A stretch of DNA of 64,000 bases, taken from positions 1,426,001 through 1,490,000 of the forward strand of contig JAJTTP010000001.1 of the NCBI GenBank assembly GCA_023313575.1, written 5' to 3'. This DNA is from Eutypella sp. D-1 (lineage: Eukaryota > Ascomycota > Sordariomycetes > Xylariales > Diatrypaceae). The notes under the pieces are model-generated. The model made no database searches and had not been told where the DNA came from. It saw nothing but the letters and a program-made list of their open reading frames with translations. The position numbers and the translations under genes are program-made. Positions 34,736 through 46,091 of this stretch are shown piece by piece (the first letter of the stretch is position 1; the number at the start of each line of letters is the position of its first letter).

Positions 34736-35882
34736 TCATAATTCGTCGAAAGCCCGTAAGAGTGCCTCTTCTGCTGCACCGTCGCCCCGCCGCTTATTGA
34801 GCTCCTCTCTCACCTCGTCCGTGAGGGCTTCGGCGGTTTTACTGCTGTTGCCGGAAATTTCGTCCAAATCGGGTCGACCATCGTTCTTGCCGGTAGCTAG
34901 GTCAGCAACTAACGACGACGATGAATCCATGGATCCCGGGGCGTACTTCTCCAGGAAGAAAAGGCAGACGAGGACGAAGACGAGGCTGGACATAATGACC
35001 CATATGACCTTGAGACGCTTCCTAACCCTCTCTTGCCATTCCTCGTCGGCGTGCTTCCATCCATCTATCCGTTTCTGGACAACGCGCACCCTGTCACTGA
35101 GGATCTGGGCTCTTTCGCGACCCAACTGGATGCGTCCCTGGAGCCCCTCGATGCGCTCTTGCTGCTCGTCGAACTGGCCAAAATTGTCGAGCTGGGATCC
35201 GATGTCCTTGGCTACCTCGTCGGATTCGGCCTTGAATGATGCGTGGAGCTGTTGCGAGTCATCCGCCAACTCTTTAAGCGAAGCTATGGTGCTTTGTAAC
35301 GTGCCGAGTTTCTTCAATACGGAGTAGTAAGTGTCGTCGAGCCGTCTGGTGGTCGTCGCCGAAAAGTCGTGGAGGTCGACCAACGACTCTCGGAGGCCCC
35401 TAAACTCATGAGTTAGTTGTCAAATGTACATGCCAGCGATGGCGGTTCGGACTGAGCAAGCCGACGAACGTAATTCTAGATGCCATCTTCTCCCGTTCTC
35501 GTAATAGCTGCTCTTCTCTCCTAATAGATAGCTGTTGTTTCCCGTTAACAGAGGGCATGTCGTCGGGACCAGAGGACAGAGAGCTGAGCCTCTGGTCCCG
35601 ACCGACGGCGGGAAATGGAGACCTCGCCCCTTCCGAGCGGGCAGCCTCTATAGACGCGCGAGGATACTGGGACATCGAACTTGCGGAAACGGCATCGAGC
35701 TCGTCACGGTCGTGATGTCTTTTGGAACGATGACGGTGATGTGAGTGCTGGTCGGGTTGGTCGTGAGAATGCCTAGGAAGCCGGAGCGGAGATAATTCAC
35801 TAAGGGATCGTTTAATCTGATGATGAGGCCTCTGTGTATGCTTATGAGGTTTGAGGGTGTCTAGCTTCTCTTTAGAAGACAT
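34736..35882 (-). CDS. Coiled-coil protein with single C-terminal-half TM segment, 2 exons
   Basis: Unrecognised fungal protein, about 350 aa. Exon 1 (35882 to about 35468) starts MSSKEKLDTLKPHKHTQRPH and is rich in His, Arg and Ser, ending near REEQLLREREKMASRIT. Exon 2 (about 35392-34736) continues GLRESLVDLHDFSATTTRRL and forms heptad-like helices (TLQSTIASLKELADDSQQLH, RIEGLQGRIQLGRERAQILS). A basic RVRKRLKV then leads into one TM stretch (VIWVIMSSLVFVLVCLFFL), with an acidic 70-residue tail after it. The layout suggests a membrane-tethered coiled-coil scaffold with a disordered N-terminus. A SNARE-like or tethering role is possible but not shown. The join uses a GTTCGT donor, the only one that keeps frame; the borders are therefore tentative. 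Confidence 0.75.
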
Positions 35883-36878
35883 AACTAAAGAAAGAACGGT
35901 TCCGCGCCGGCCGACGAGTCAGCCAGCGCTTTACGGATCCTTATTGGTGGTCGGCGAGCAAGAAGCAAAAAAAAAAGGGGGGTAAGACTTCGGGGGAGAG
36001 AATAGACACAGCCTTATTGCCTTATTAGAGAGGTACAGTGAAGCTGGAGTTATTGTTGATTATTTATTATTCAATTAACTGCCCAGGTGTTGAAAGGAGA
36101 TTTCTAAGGTTGAGATCCAGAAGCTCAATCCTCAAAGAGCTCATGCGATATTGCATTACTACTGCATATATTCATAATTCCCTGGTCTCAGGTACGTACT
36201 TGCCTATTTTTGTGAATCTGCATACGTACATAAAAGTCACAGATCCACTTAATTTATTCAGTTTCACATGCAACACATGCGACACATGTGATTCTTGGAA
36301 ATTTGTTATCGTATCTCCAGGGCTGCCGCCTAGGTGGTACACTGGGCCCTCTTACAGAAAATTTCCTGATGGTATATAGTTCATGTAAGTTCTCTTGACA
36401 TAGTGATAGCGCTTTGCACGCATCCGCGAGTAGGATCGATGTGCCCCAATCAATGAAACTGTCCGTCGGTAGAACAACTTTATCCGTATGGATTCAAGGC
36501 ATTATAAGACCCCTGTGCGCCTTTCAAAGTATCGCCCATCAGGGCCAGACAGCGCTATCATTTCCGATACTTCGTCACATGAAACTGGTAGCATGGATGC
36601 CATCGGTATATGCCATATAGAAACAAAGGAGCACACTCGTACGGAGCTGTCTGTACCCCTCGCAACTACAAGGCGCCGGCACAGCCTCCACAAAATGTTC
36701 TCCTAGGGGAACCGGAGAAGCGGACTCTCTCTAGCGGCCGGAGAGATGTTTTCTTCGCTCCGTATACGTGATCGTTGGCCGTAGACGTGATGGGTTGAGG
36801 ACTTGGGTATCGACGATTGTTCGATGAAGTGAAGCATAAGCTGTGTCGGAGTCGTGCAATAGCCCCCGCCCGCAGCAT
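35883..36878. other. Intergenic 35883-36878
   Basis: Promoter side of the coiled-coil gene and 3' side of CGR1. Short overlapping frames lack features. No gene seen. Confidence 0.5.
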
Positions 36879-37397
36879 TTAGGAGTTAAGCAGCTTGTTC
36901 CGTTTTTCTTTCCTCTTTAGCCGTTCGACTCGCTTCTTGTGCATCTTCTCCGCCATCTTCTCGTATCGTTCCTTCTCCTCCTTTGCCGCGCGCTTGTCCT
37001 TGATCGCTTGTACTCGTTTCTGGTCATAGGAGGTTAGTTCCGTTCCATAGACAAGGCCGCATCACCGCCGCCACCACCGCCGCTTCCTCTGGGCCATACC
37101 TGTCTCTCAGCCTCTTTTTCATCCTTCATCTCCTTTTCCCTAGCCTTGGTCGCCGTTACCGCCATGCGCTGTTTTGTGCGCTTCTCATAAGAAGTCAAGC
37201 CGGAGGTCGGCCGGAATGCTTTGCGCGGCGCATGCCACTGCTTGCCTAAAAAAAGGAAATCACCCTGTGAGCCTCGAAAATTCGATTGTTCCCCGAGATT
37301 GCGGCAGAGATTAGGGCCACGTACCATTCTTGCGCAAGCCTTGTGGCTGGTCCTGTGCATTGACTGCCGCCGCGGTCGCTGTATTATCGGTAGACAT
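36879..37397 (-). CDS. CGR1: rRNA-processing protein CGR1, 3 exons
   Basis: Small basic nucleolar protein needed for 60S pre-rRNA processing, about 119 aa, matching the yeast family member's length. Exon 1 (37397 to about 37326) gives [20 protein letters not shown] and LRKN. Exon 2 (about 37246-37102) gives [40 protein letters not shown] and KDEKEAERQ. Exon 3 (about 37029-36879) gives [40 protein letters not shown] and the ending NKLLNS before the TAA stop. The K/R/E-rich helical C-terminus with repeated [14 protein letters not shown] is the family signature. It is transcribed away from the large gene-free stretch to its right. Confidence 0.92.
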
Positions 37398-40300
37398 GAC
37401 GGGGTTTTTTCAACACGGCTAGGAGAGCGGCTTCGCTTTTGATCTTGAACCCGAGAAAGGGGATAAAAGTCCAGGCGCCGAAAGGCCAATCACAGCTCCA
37501 CAGTATAGGCTCCCGGTGCCTTCTGATCGTTGAAAGAATATCGAATATCCTTGCAAAGAGCCTTATTCGTCGTCACTCGGAGCCGTATGTGGCATGTGGG
37601 AGTAAATATCACGATACAGAAAAATGCACGTAAAACTCAAACGCCCAGAATAGTTACCGACTAGGAGGTAGGTAGGTACCTAGGTACTTAGTGAGTGTAC
37701 GGAATACTCAGTACCGACCGAGGTACCTAGGTACCTATTGGCCAGCCTTGCAGCACAAATAATGTGGGGTAGATATCCTGGTTGGGAAGGCGGTATCTTA
37801 CAATTGTCCGAGGAAAGCCACTAAGCTGACCAAGGCCTGGACTGGAATTTTATTAATTGGGGGCTTTTTGAGGCTTTACCAGAAAATGGCCAAAACAAGT
37901 TAAAAAAAAAGATCAGGGGTCCCTCCGGAAATGGTCGACGCTCAGATTGATCTCCAACTAACCCATGAAGTCGACTGTGATTGGCTGTTTAGTGATTTTT
38001 TCAGAAATATGGGGCTCCCAGGGGGGGGCCGCTTTTTCTGTTTTACGATCCAAGACCTTTTGTGCTACTCACCTTCCGCAAATGTTCATTCTGATCGACA
38101 TGTTTACACTAGTATTATAAGGATGTGGGGGTTTCTCCCGGTTGTCTAAATGCAAGGACACTTAAAGGATGGATGCTACGGCAGGCGGCGGGCGGCCGGG
38201 CGTATATGTGGCGGTTACGGTTATGCGGGTAACATCTGGAAATAGTTAACTCTTTGGATGTTGACTTAAGAAGAAGCCAACATTTTCAATTGTGTTTTGC
38301 AAGTGACAATTTTTGCTAGTTACCTCAAGTAGGTAGGCCAGTTTCTTCTTCTTTTCTTCTTTTTCTTGTTCTATGTTCTATATTTCTATAAATACATACG
38401 ACCATATATTTTATTTCATCCCTATCTATTTCCTAATGTCTCTGCCCATCTCCCTTTCCACTCCCTTTTTGCTTCTCTTATCGAAAAAAAAACTATTTGT
38501 TTGTCTGAAGGGATCAGGTCTGACGGCCTACCCCGCTGACCGTCATCAACTCATTTACTCATTTTAAATTCGAGAGGCAACTGTCGTCATGGCTCCAGTA
38601 ATAGCGGCGTTAGGGCACTTCGTCTAATTATTGCCAATCCTACCTAGGCCAAGATGGATTCGCCCTAGAGTGCTAAAAGCAGAGACCCAGCCCGAGATGT
38701 CCCACCCAGAAATTCCCCATAATCATACTGTGAAATACATAAGTTATGCCAGTTCAAGCCAGTCCACCTTGACGACCAGCTGGTTCCGTGCCTGGCCGCC
38801 TGGGTAGACGCATAATTACTGCTACTACCGGAACACTAGTGCAAATCCGTAGATGGGAATTTGGGGGCAGAGTTGTCCTATATATTCAAGTCTTGTCTGT
38901 TGTGCTTTTTTATCTACCTGGATCCTGGACACAATAGTAAGCTGTGCCGTTTGTTTATACGAAAGCAATTGCGCATCTATAGATCCATTAGCGCCGCACA
39001 TGTGCAGCGAGCCCGCTAGACCCGTTCTACCCGTTCCAACAACAAGTCCTTAAAGGCATAACTAACTTTTATACGTGCGAGTTAACACATGCAACTAGAA
39101 GACTCGTCAGCATTTGGGGCGCATCCCGCTAATTGCGAGACTGCCCACATACACCTGAGCACGTTCGAAATGGAGATAGTGGGGACCGTGGCTCAGCTGT
39201 TCCTGCTTAGACACGTAGTAGGTACGCAGTTCACAGACTTGGACCGGCCTGGGGATACGGGATGTACGAGCGGAGGAGGGAGGGGAGAGGGTGACCGGGG
39301 GGGGGGGTTGCCTAGTGTGTATCTTGGTGTCCAGGGTTGAGCAGTCCTACCCGCTCCATTTGTTTCACGATGCCAGTTACGTGGTTGTCTCTTATCGAAT
39401 ACCCTCTCTCATTATCTAGTCATATCGTCATGCACACAGTATTCACATGTTTACTTCCAAGGTTTTCAATGTGCAACGTATTCAAACAAGAGTGAACGCC
39501 GATGTACATGATACATACACATACGATACGGCCGGCCGTGTATGTATTAAACCCCGGTCCGAATTCGGCCTACAGCCCGCTTATCACGAGCATGGCCGGG
39601 TTCGAAAGGCCTTCGAATTACGGATGCGTGCCTGGTTGCCTGGGTAGCATATGCGGCGGCGGCAGAAGCGCTCGACAACAGGAAGATAGACATAGACTAT
39701 AATGGTGGCATGTCTGTTTTCGTGCATTGTGACCTGCAGGTTGCATGTAGGTTGCATGTTTATGTGGAAGAAACATCCCTCAGTATGCATCCAAGTCCGC
39801 CCGCGCAGCGCTACAACAGAGACACTACTACACTTTTGGTTTTAGCCGGTTCAAACACACAGGACGGAGTCCCCGGCGTCATGCAAGGTCTCCCGTGTAC
39901 CTTGGATTACATCGGGTTTGGCGGTGCTGGTTGGTTGGTGGCGAGATGCGCTGCTGACTCGTTCTGCTGCGTCGCAATTACCTACTACATCGTCGGTTGC
40001 GTGAACTTGTAGCAACGGGGCCAGATATGCCTGCCAGCCCGGTTATCTCCTGTTGGGTCGCATCAGCTTAAGGCGACTACTTATATTTCGAGTCTAGCGG
40101 GGTGGTATTCCGAGACGGGATTCCCACTTTGATACGAACAGAAAGCGGTCGGTTGTGAGTTGGTAGGTGAGGTGCGAAGATAGATGTCGCCATCGGGTAT
40201 TTTACATATCCTGCTCCATTGTTCTCCGTTCCTTACCCAGTTTCCCCATAGAAGCTTTGACTCTGAGGACAATTTCCGACTACTACTACTACTACTACTA

Positions 40301-42099
40301 CTAAATATGTATATGCCACCGGCAATACTTATAAATATACATTATATCGGTAAGATATCGATTGAGTGGTCATGGTGGCCATATTGTGTGCTGTAGATGT
40401 AGACAAACGTGTTCATGCAGTCTTGACGAAGAAAGTGCCCTGTCCAATCTGCCAATCCCATCCTACGAGGCATCCTGCCAACCTGCGCCGGTGGAAGACG
40501 GAACCGGAAAGATAAGAGTTAAACTGTAAGAATGCTGATCCGAAACAGGAAAGCGGCAGCGCGGTCGCATCATTTCCAGTACACCCTTTTCAGTGATGAT
40601 CAGACTAGGGACTAGGGGTCTATAATGTCCCTGGCCGGGTGCCGGGGAAACCCCCCAGACTTTCCAGGAACAGGACGTAAAATGCTACCACAACCCAGAT
40701 CTGTCACTTGACGGCCAAACTTCGTAACAGCTCGTCACATTCGTGATGGTAAAGCGTGGTTACGCAGCGAATAATTGAGTTTACCGGCTTATTAGGATAT
40801 GTCTTCTTATACATACATAATAACAATTATATATGCCCTCTCTCCTTGCTCATCATAATAATAATATGGATTTTCTTCTTCTTTAATCTATACCGCCTGT
40901 CTGTTTTTGCCAAACTTGAAGCAAGGATGGGGCACGTTGGATATCCCAAGGTTTAAGATGTATCCGCCACCATTGTACTACTACTTACTGTACAACACGA
41001 TGGGAACCACATGAACACAACATCAGCCACATGACTCTGTTGCCAACGACGACCGAACCTTGATAACGCCTCTGAAGCCTTTTAGTCTGTGCGCATGAGT
41101 GATTTCATAGTAGGTATTATATGCAACCGAGTTCTAGTGTGGTGTCTAGAGACGAGACTCCTTGACAATGATCAATGATATACGTAGGTAGTTAGACACT
41201 CTTTTGCTTTTCGTGTCTAGGGATCATAACAAGACAAAATATGAGTCGCCTATGTATAATTGGATAGCGAGTGTACTGTAGATTGGCACAGCCTAGCCGG
41301 AGTCTTTGCATGTCTGCTAAACTGCTACGCACTCATGATGTATATAATATGTGAGTTGTCTCGAACAGGAACGGGAAATTCCAACAAATCACAGCCGATA
41401 CTTATACACCTAGGTAGGCATTTGAGAAGGACACTGTTTCAAGAACAACTTTCCTGCCTTCTCGAAGAAAGTTGCATATTATGTACTACCGTTTTCGCAA
41501 CGTAGTAACAAGATGTGTGTGTGTATATGTGTGTGGCGTGTATCTAGGTAGGCTCAGATGTAGGTAAGCCTGGTAGGTTGGTAGGCGACAAAACCTGAAT
41601 GGACAGCCAAATTGGAAGCAGATAAGTCAAATAACCTCCGGGACTCACACATCCTACATCCTATCCCACCCATGTACATACCGAGCCGATCGTTCCTTGC
41701 TTGAATTCATGGCACATGTCCCCTAACCAATCGACCTAAAAGCATCTAATCACCTCAACAACCCCACTTACACCAGAGAGATCTTACCGTGTAATCTGAC
41801 GGGCACCGGGTGTGAAAAAGACTGTGTACTTGGATTGACCAGTAATACCTGTGATTAATCGCCCTAATGTAATAGTAAAAAGAAGTATTACGCACAGTAA
41901 AACCAACTACCTACTTAGGTACTCGTACAAATAGACTAGCAGTGGGCTGCGCAGGCAGCCAAGTACGCAGGTACGAGGGGAAGGATGTACCCGTGGACCT
42001 GACATGCACCGCTGTTTAGTCTCCTTCTAAGCCCGTACATACATGGGGCATACATACTCAGGTAGGTACCCAGCCCGTATCCACCTACGCACCTGGGCA
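37398..42099. other. 4.7-kb gene-free stretch
   Basis: No frame here carries a recognisable domain or sensible splice structure. It includes TACCTAGGTA palindromes at 37677-37686 and 37724-37733, a TTC/TTTC-rich tract at about 38344-38374, a CTA trinucleotide repeat near 40280-40302 and GTGTGTATATGTGTGTG near 41516. The left end is the CGR1 promoter. Confidence 0.55.
40280..40302. repeat. CTA trinucleotide repeat
   Basis: About seven to eight uninterrupted CTA units in intergenic DNA. Confidence 0.8.
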
Positions 42100-43127
42100 T
42101 CTGGGCAGGTTTGTTAGTTCAATTTTAGTGTCTTCTCCATCCATTACCGGCTCCATTACCACCTGGGCATCCTACCTAATACCTTACCTAGGACGGGAAT
42201 CTCAGCCCAGAACCCAGAATTGGTTAACCAAACTCTGCTACCACTGGTTGGTCTCCTCTTTCCCGTCTCTTCTTCTTCCTTTTCCCACTACAACCACCAA
42301 AGTATTTTCAACATTCTATCTTCATCTCCGTCTTCCACCCCTTCAGCTGGTCTAATTCCGGGTGCAAAAAATTATTCTCATAGTTTTTTCGCCTGGTTTC
42401 GGCCGTCCACTCCTTTAGATTCCACGATTTGTTCTTCTTGACGTTTCATTTACTTTAGCTGTCTTCCTTTTTTTCCCATTCGTCGTTTCTTGCGACCAGT
42501 TTTTTTGAAGACAAAAACTCCATTATTACCACAACTTTACACAACTTCTCTCGCCGATTGAACCTTGGAAGAGGTTCGATATTTTCGGTGACAAACCCGT
42601 TAACCCTTATTTATGCCTATCTTTCGCAACTGCGAGGTATGTGTCTGAATAGAGAGAGACCTGCTATTTGCTTCTTTGCTTGCTTTCCTGCTTGCTTTCT
42701 TGCTTGCTTTCTTACACAGCCGTATCAAGTCATGATTCTATCATGTTCGTGATTCTTATCACTCTTCTATTCTTATAGGCTTTCCTCGATCTTTAAAGAA
42801 AAACACAACTACGCCCGCTACGAATTTACGAATTCGCGATTGCTTCAATATCATATCATCAATCTCGAATCCGACCACTCGTAGTGATCGGACGATAGAA
42901 CGCGTTCGACATTAAACTACGCAAAAAGAAGGAGGGAAATCGTATTTAATTAAGGCGCGCGGTTCAATTATCCAATATCCTAGGTCGCTTTTCACACTTC
43001 GCACTTCGGATACACACGACGACTTCACACACCCGCGCGCTACGTTCAACCAGCCGACGATACTCTATGATATCCTACGGCGTTTAGTTGTTTTCCTATC
43101 CTGTGCCGCGGTGCGGCCTTGAAGAAG
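42100..43127 (+). promoter_or_regulatory. Promoter and putative long 5' leader of the Ser/Pro-rich gene
   Basis: Pyrimidine-rich from about 42240 to 42520 (many CTTC/TTCC runs, common near fungal transcription starts), then AT-mixed to the ATG at 43128. A good intron fits at 42637-42778 (donor GAG|GTATGT, acceptor TTATAG|GC). If spliced, an upstream ATG at 42613 opens a 13-codon frame crossing the join and ending in TAA. A second small upstream frame starts at about 43067 (ATGATATCC...TAG). These point to a long, regulated leader. The transcription start is not known. Confidence 0.5.
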
Positions 43128-46091
43128 ATGGCAACTCTATATGCTGCCAGTAGTCCGGTTGACAGGGCTGCGATTGGAGGTCCAAATGGTGCGACACAAC
43201 CCATCATGATCCCTACACCTTTGGACAAGTCAATGCCCTCCACATCGCATTTTTCGAGTTCACATGACTCGTCTCGCCTTGACCTCCCTCCGCCAAATCC
43301 ACCCTTCGTGTTCCCAGCTCGTCCTTCCTCGTCGGCGTCCTCGTCATTCTCAAGAGCGGCAGGCCGACGACCTAGATCTGTTGTGGAACTTCCAGTGCAA
43401 CATTTCGAGATGAGCGAGGACCCAGCAGACTTCCGTTCATCTCGGGCCTCTGCGCTTCCTGACTTCAGCTTCAACCCAGGCGCGGCGGCTACTAAACCTT
43501 CGGACGCGCAGTCGGGGCCTTCTGCTCTACCCGATTTCTCTTTCAATCCAGGTGCATCGACATCCTCAGACAACTCTCTGTTGAGCCCACCCGTCTCACC
43601 AATGACCCCCCGAACCATTCCTGCTCGACAAGGACATCGCAGATTTGGGAGTGAATTTGTGGGTGGAAATGTCAAGACAGGCGAATCCATCACGGTCATG
43701 AGCACCAGCCCTACGAGATCCGAGGGCGGTCTTCCATCACCCACATTGGCCCCAGTCAAGCCACCCCCAAGAAGAGGACATGTGCACCGTCGTTCCGCAG
43801 CCATCTCGGGCCATGATTTATCACTAATTCTCAAACCTCCTAGCCCCAACTCCCGAGGAAGTAGCGCCCCAACAAGCCCAGCAGATTTTGATAACAAGCC
43901 GGGATCATTCCCCGATATCAAAATCACGCCAAATCCGGAGCCAGAACCTGCCGCTAAAGCTAGTGTAATCCCACCAACAACGCCAACAGTATCAATTTCA
44001 CCTTCGCCGGAACCAAGTCCCGAATTTCAATATGGACCACGTGCACGCGTTGGATTTTCCGACACTCTCGAGTTCATTCCACGCCCGCTTTCCATGGTGT
44101 CGACCGATACAGGTAGCACAGCTACAGTTCGTCCTGGCCATTCTGTTTCGGGCAGTGTCTCGTCAATCACCTCTGCCACGAATACCAACGCTGGTCGCGA
44201 TACCCCGACGAGCGTCCTTGGCTCACCGGATTCTAGCAAGATGAGCGGTTCTCGCCCCAGCACTGCAGGTGCTGTTCTTGAGCGCAGCCAAACTCCACAG
44301 GTGGCCGATGAAGAACCACAATCGCCACGCAGGCGTAACTCCATCCCTCTGTTGATCGGCCTTCCTCAAATTGGCACAAACTCGCCAGCTAACCGAAGTC
44401 CTACCAAAACACCCAAAAGGTGGTCATTCTTTGGTTTGGATCCTTTCGCCAGCTCTGCCTCGCCGACGAAGCTGCGACCACACAGCCCGTATTCCATTGA
44501 TCCGATGTCTAAATCACCGGATCCCACGGGCCCGATTCTGAACCGGGGCCCGGATTCCTGTGTCGATAAACCTGTATGTCGGCCAACAAGTGGGAACAGC
44601 CCAGTCAAGAAGAAGAAACAGAAGAAGGTCAAGAATTGGGCAGGATCGATCCTCACTCGGACGTCAAAATCACGGTCAAGGAAAAAGTCCACCCGCAAGC
44701 GATCTGCAACCCCGCCGGTTCCTCGACCAACAGTAGACGAGGAGTTAACTGCCAATGAGGAGGAGTCTAACGGTGCATTTGAGGCGCCACCGCCAGCATT
44801 GATGACTGAGGGGCTTCCCCCAACAGTATTGATAACGGAGCCTCACTCTCCCGGTCCCTCTAGCCCTATCAAACCCTACATACCACAGGATGACGACATG
44901 TCCTATCAGATGATTGACCTTGACGCAGCACTTGGCCCGTTCAACACCCCCTCGGCCAGGGACCCACAGTGGGAGGCAGCACAGAGAGGTGGAGGGGCCA
45001 CGCCCAGGCGCCAGCTACATAGCGCAGCCGGCATGAGGAACTTCACCGGCCCAGGCATGCACTACCACCGTCGCACTGAAAGTGCGCCAGCCCTCGCACC
45101 CTTCGAGCCAGGGCGGTTTGGAATACCTCGCTTTGGTAGCTCCTCGACAATGGCGGATGTGTTCGAGGAAGACGAGGAAGATGAAGATGACAACATAGGT
45201 ACTGAAGGAACATCGGAGAGGTCCGGTACCGAAACTCGTTATGGCTCACTTAGTTCAGAAAGTTCTTCTGGCAGTGAATCGACGCCAACCCAAGAGCGCG
45301 ATATCGGTATGGCTACTTCGGGGGATAACTCGCCCGCCAGTCCTGGGAAGCGTAAAGGTAGTGGTTCAAGTCTAGATATGCAGCCGCCCGGTACACGGAT
45401 GCGGACTGAAACTTCGACAAACTCTTTACATGAAGACATTATTGCGGAAGAAACAATCGCATCATCCCCCTATCGGAGGGACAGGAATTTCTCTTGCACC
45501 TCCGAAGCTTCGTACTCGCCCGCACCATCCCCTCGCACCCTTCCATGCAATAAGCCCTCGATGCCGGTTGACTTGAACACTATGAACCTTCCAGCTCCCG
45601 CAATGGCACCTGCCAGTCCATACTCGACGAGTCATTCTTCGTTTCCCTCGCCACGCTCGCCGGTATCCTACGACGCGCAGCGTATCTCTACAGCACCGTC
45701 ATCGATTGGTGAAGAGAACAACTTCCAGTCGCTTCTTATGGGGGAGCCTGGTCCCGAGGTCGTTCGGATGTCTTTTGAAGTCCCTTCCCTAACAAGCACC
45801 AACTCGACCATGACGAGGGACAGTCTTTTCGTACCTCCGGTGCAACCTCGAAACATGCCCTTCCATGAACATCGCCCCGCATCTTTTACATCGACCGCAT
45901 TTGGGCGTCGGAGGTCTAGTCTAGCTGGGCTTAGCAGATTGATTGCTAGTGCTCACGGAGAGCGCAGTAAACTGAGCGTGGAAGTTCCCTGTGAAGACGA
46001 GCCGGAGAAGAAGCCCCGGACCAGCAAGACCAGGCGCTTCAGTCGGATGGTGCAGCAGTTTTGGAAGCCTAAGGAGCCGAAAAACTCCTGA
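43128..46091 (+). CDS. Ser/Pro-rich fungal protein (annotated elsewhere as cell-wall proline-rich type)
   Basis: Single-exon 987-aa protein, mostly predicted disordered (Ser/Pro/Thr). Start is the ATG at 43128, the first in frame. A unit SALPDFSFNPGA occurs twice (about 43450-43483 and 43524-43557). Other landmarks: HRRSAAISGHDLSLILKPPS, a VGFSDTLEFIPRP motif, a WSFFGLDPF block, a lysine/arginine-rich stretch (KKKKQKKVKNWAGSILTRTS) that could serve as a nuclear signal, an acidic run FEEDEEDEDDN, and a conserved-looking basic C-terminus (RRSSLAGLSRLIASAHGERS ... RMVQQFWKPKEPKNS). There is no signal peptide, so the common database label of cell-wall protein is doubtful; many SP/TP sites suggest phosphoregulation. 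The 293-aa antisense frame is a shadow. Confidence 0.88.
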   Translation: MATLYAASSPVDRAAIGGPNGATQPIMIPTPLDKSMPSTSHFSSSHDSSRLDLPPPNPPFVFPARPSSSASSSFSRAAGRRPRSVVELPVQHFEMSEDPADFRSSRASALPDFSFNPGAAATKPSDAQSGPSALPDFSFNPGASTSSDNSLLSPPVSPMTPRTIPARQGHRRFGSEFVGGNVKTGESITVMSTSPTRSEGGLPSPTLAPVKPPPRRGHVHRRSAAISGHDLSLILKPPSPNSRGSSAPTSPADFDNKPGSFPDIKITPNPEPEPAAKASVIPPTTPTVSISPSPEPSPEFQYGPRARVGFSDTLEFIPRPLSMVSTDTGSTATVRPGHSVSGSVSSITSATNTNAGRDTPTSVLGSPDSSKMSGSRPSTAGAVLERSQTPQVADEEPQSPRRRNSIPLLIGLPQIGTNSPANRSPTKTPKRWSFFGLDPFASSASPTKLRPHSPYSIDPMSKSPDPTGPILNRGPDSCVDKPVCRPTSGNSPVKKKKQKKVKNWAGSILTRTSKSRSRKKSTRKRSATPPVPRPTVDEELTANEEESNGAFEAPPPALMTEGLPPTVLITEPHSPGPSSPIKPYIPQDDDMSYQMIDLDAALGPFNTPSARDPQWEAAQRGGGATPRRQLHSAAGMRNFTGPGMHYHRRTESAPALAPFEPGRFGIPRFGSSSTMADVFEEDEEDEDDNIGTEGTSERSGTETRYGSLSSESSSGSESTPTQERDIGMATSGDNSPASPGKRKGSGSSLDMQPPGTRMRTETSTNSLHEDIIAEETIASSPYRRDRNFSCTSEASYSPAPSPRTLPCNKPSMPVDLNTMNLPAPAMAPASPYSTSHSSFPSPRSPVSYDAQRISTAPSSIGEENNFQSLLMGEPGPEVVRMSFEVPSLTSTNSTMTRDSLFVPPVQPRNMPFHEHRPASFTSTAFGRRRSSLAGLSRLIASAHGERSKLSVEVPCEDEPEKKPRTSKTRRFSRMVQQFWKPKEPKNS

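Noticed and set aside
43046..43927. 293-codon minus-strand frame opposite the Ser/Pro-rich gene
   Set aside because: It mirrors the coding bias of the real plus-strand gene, has no recognisable domain and overlaps it entirely.
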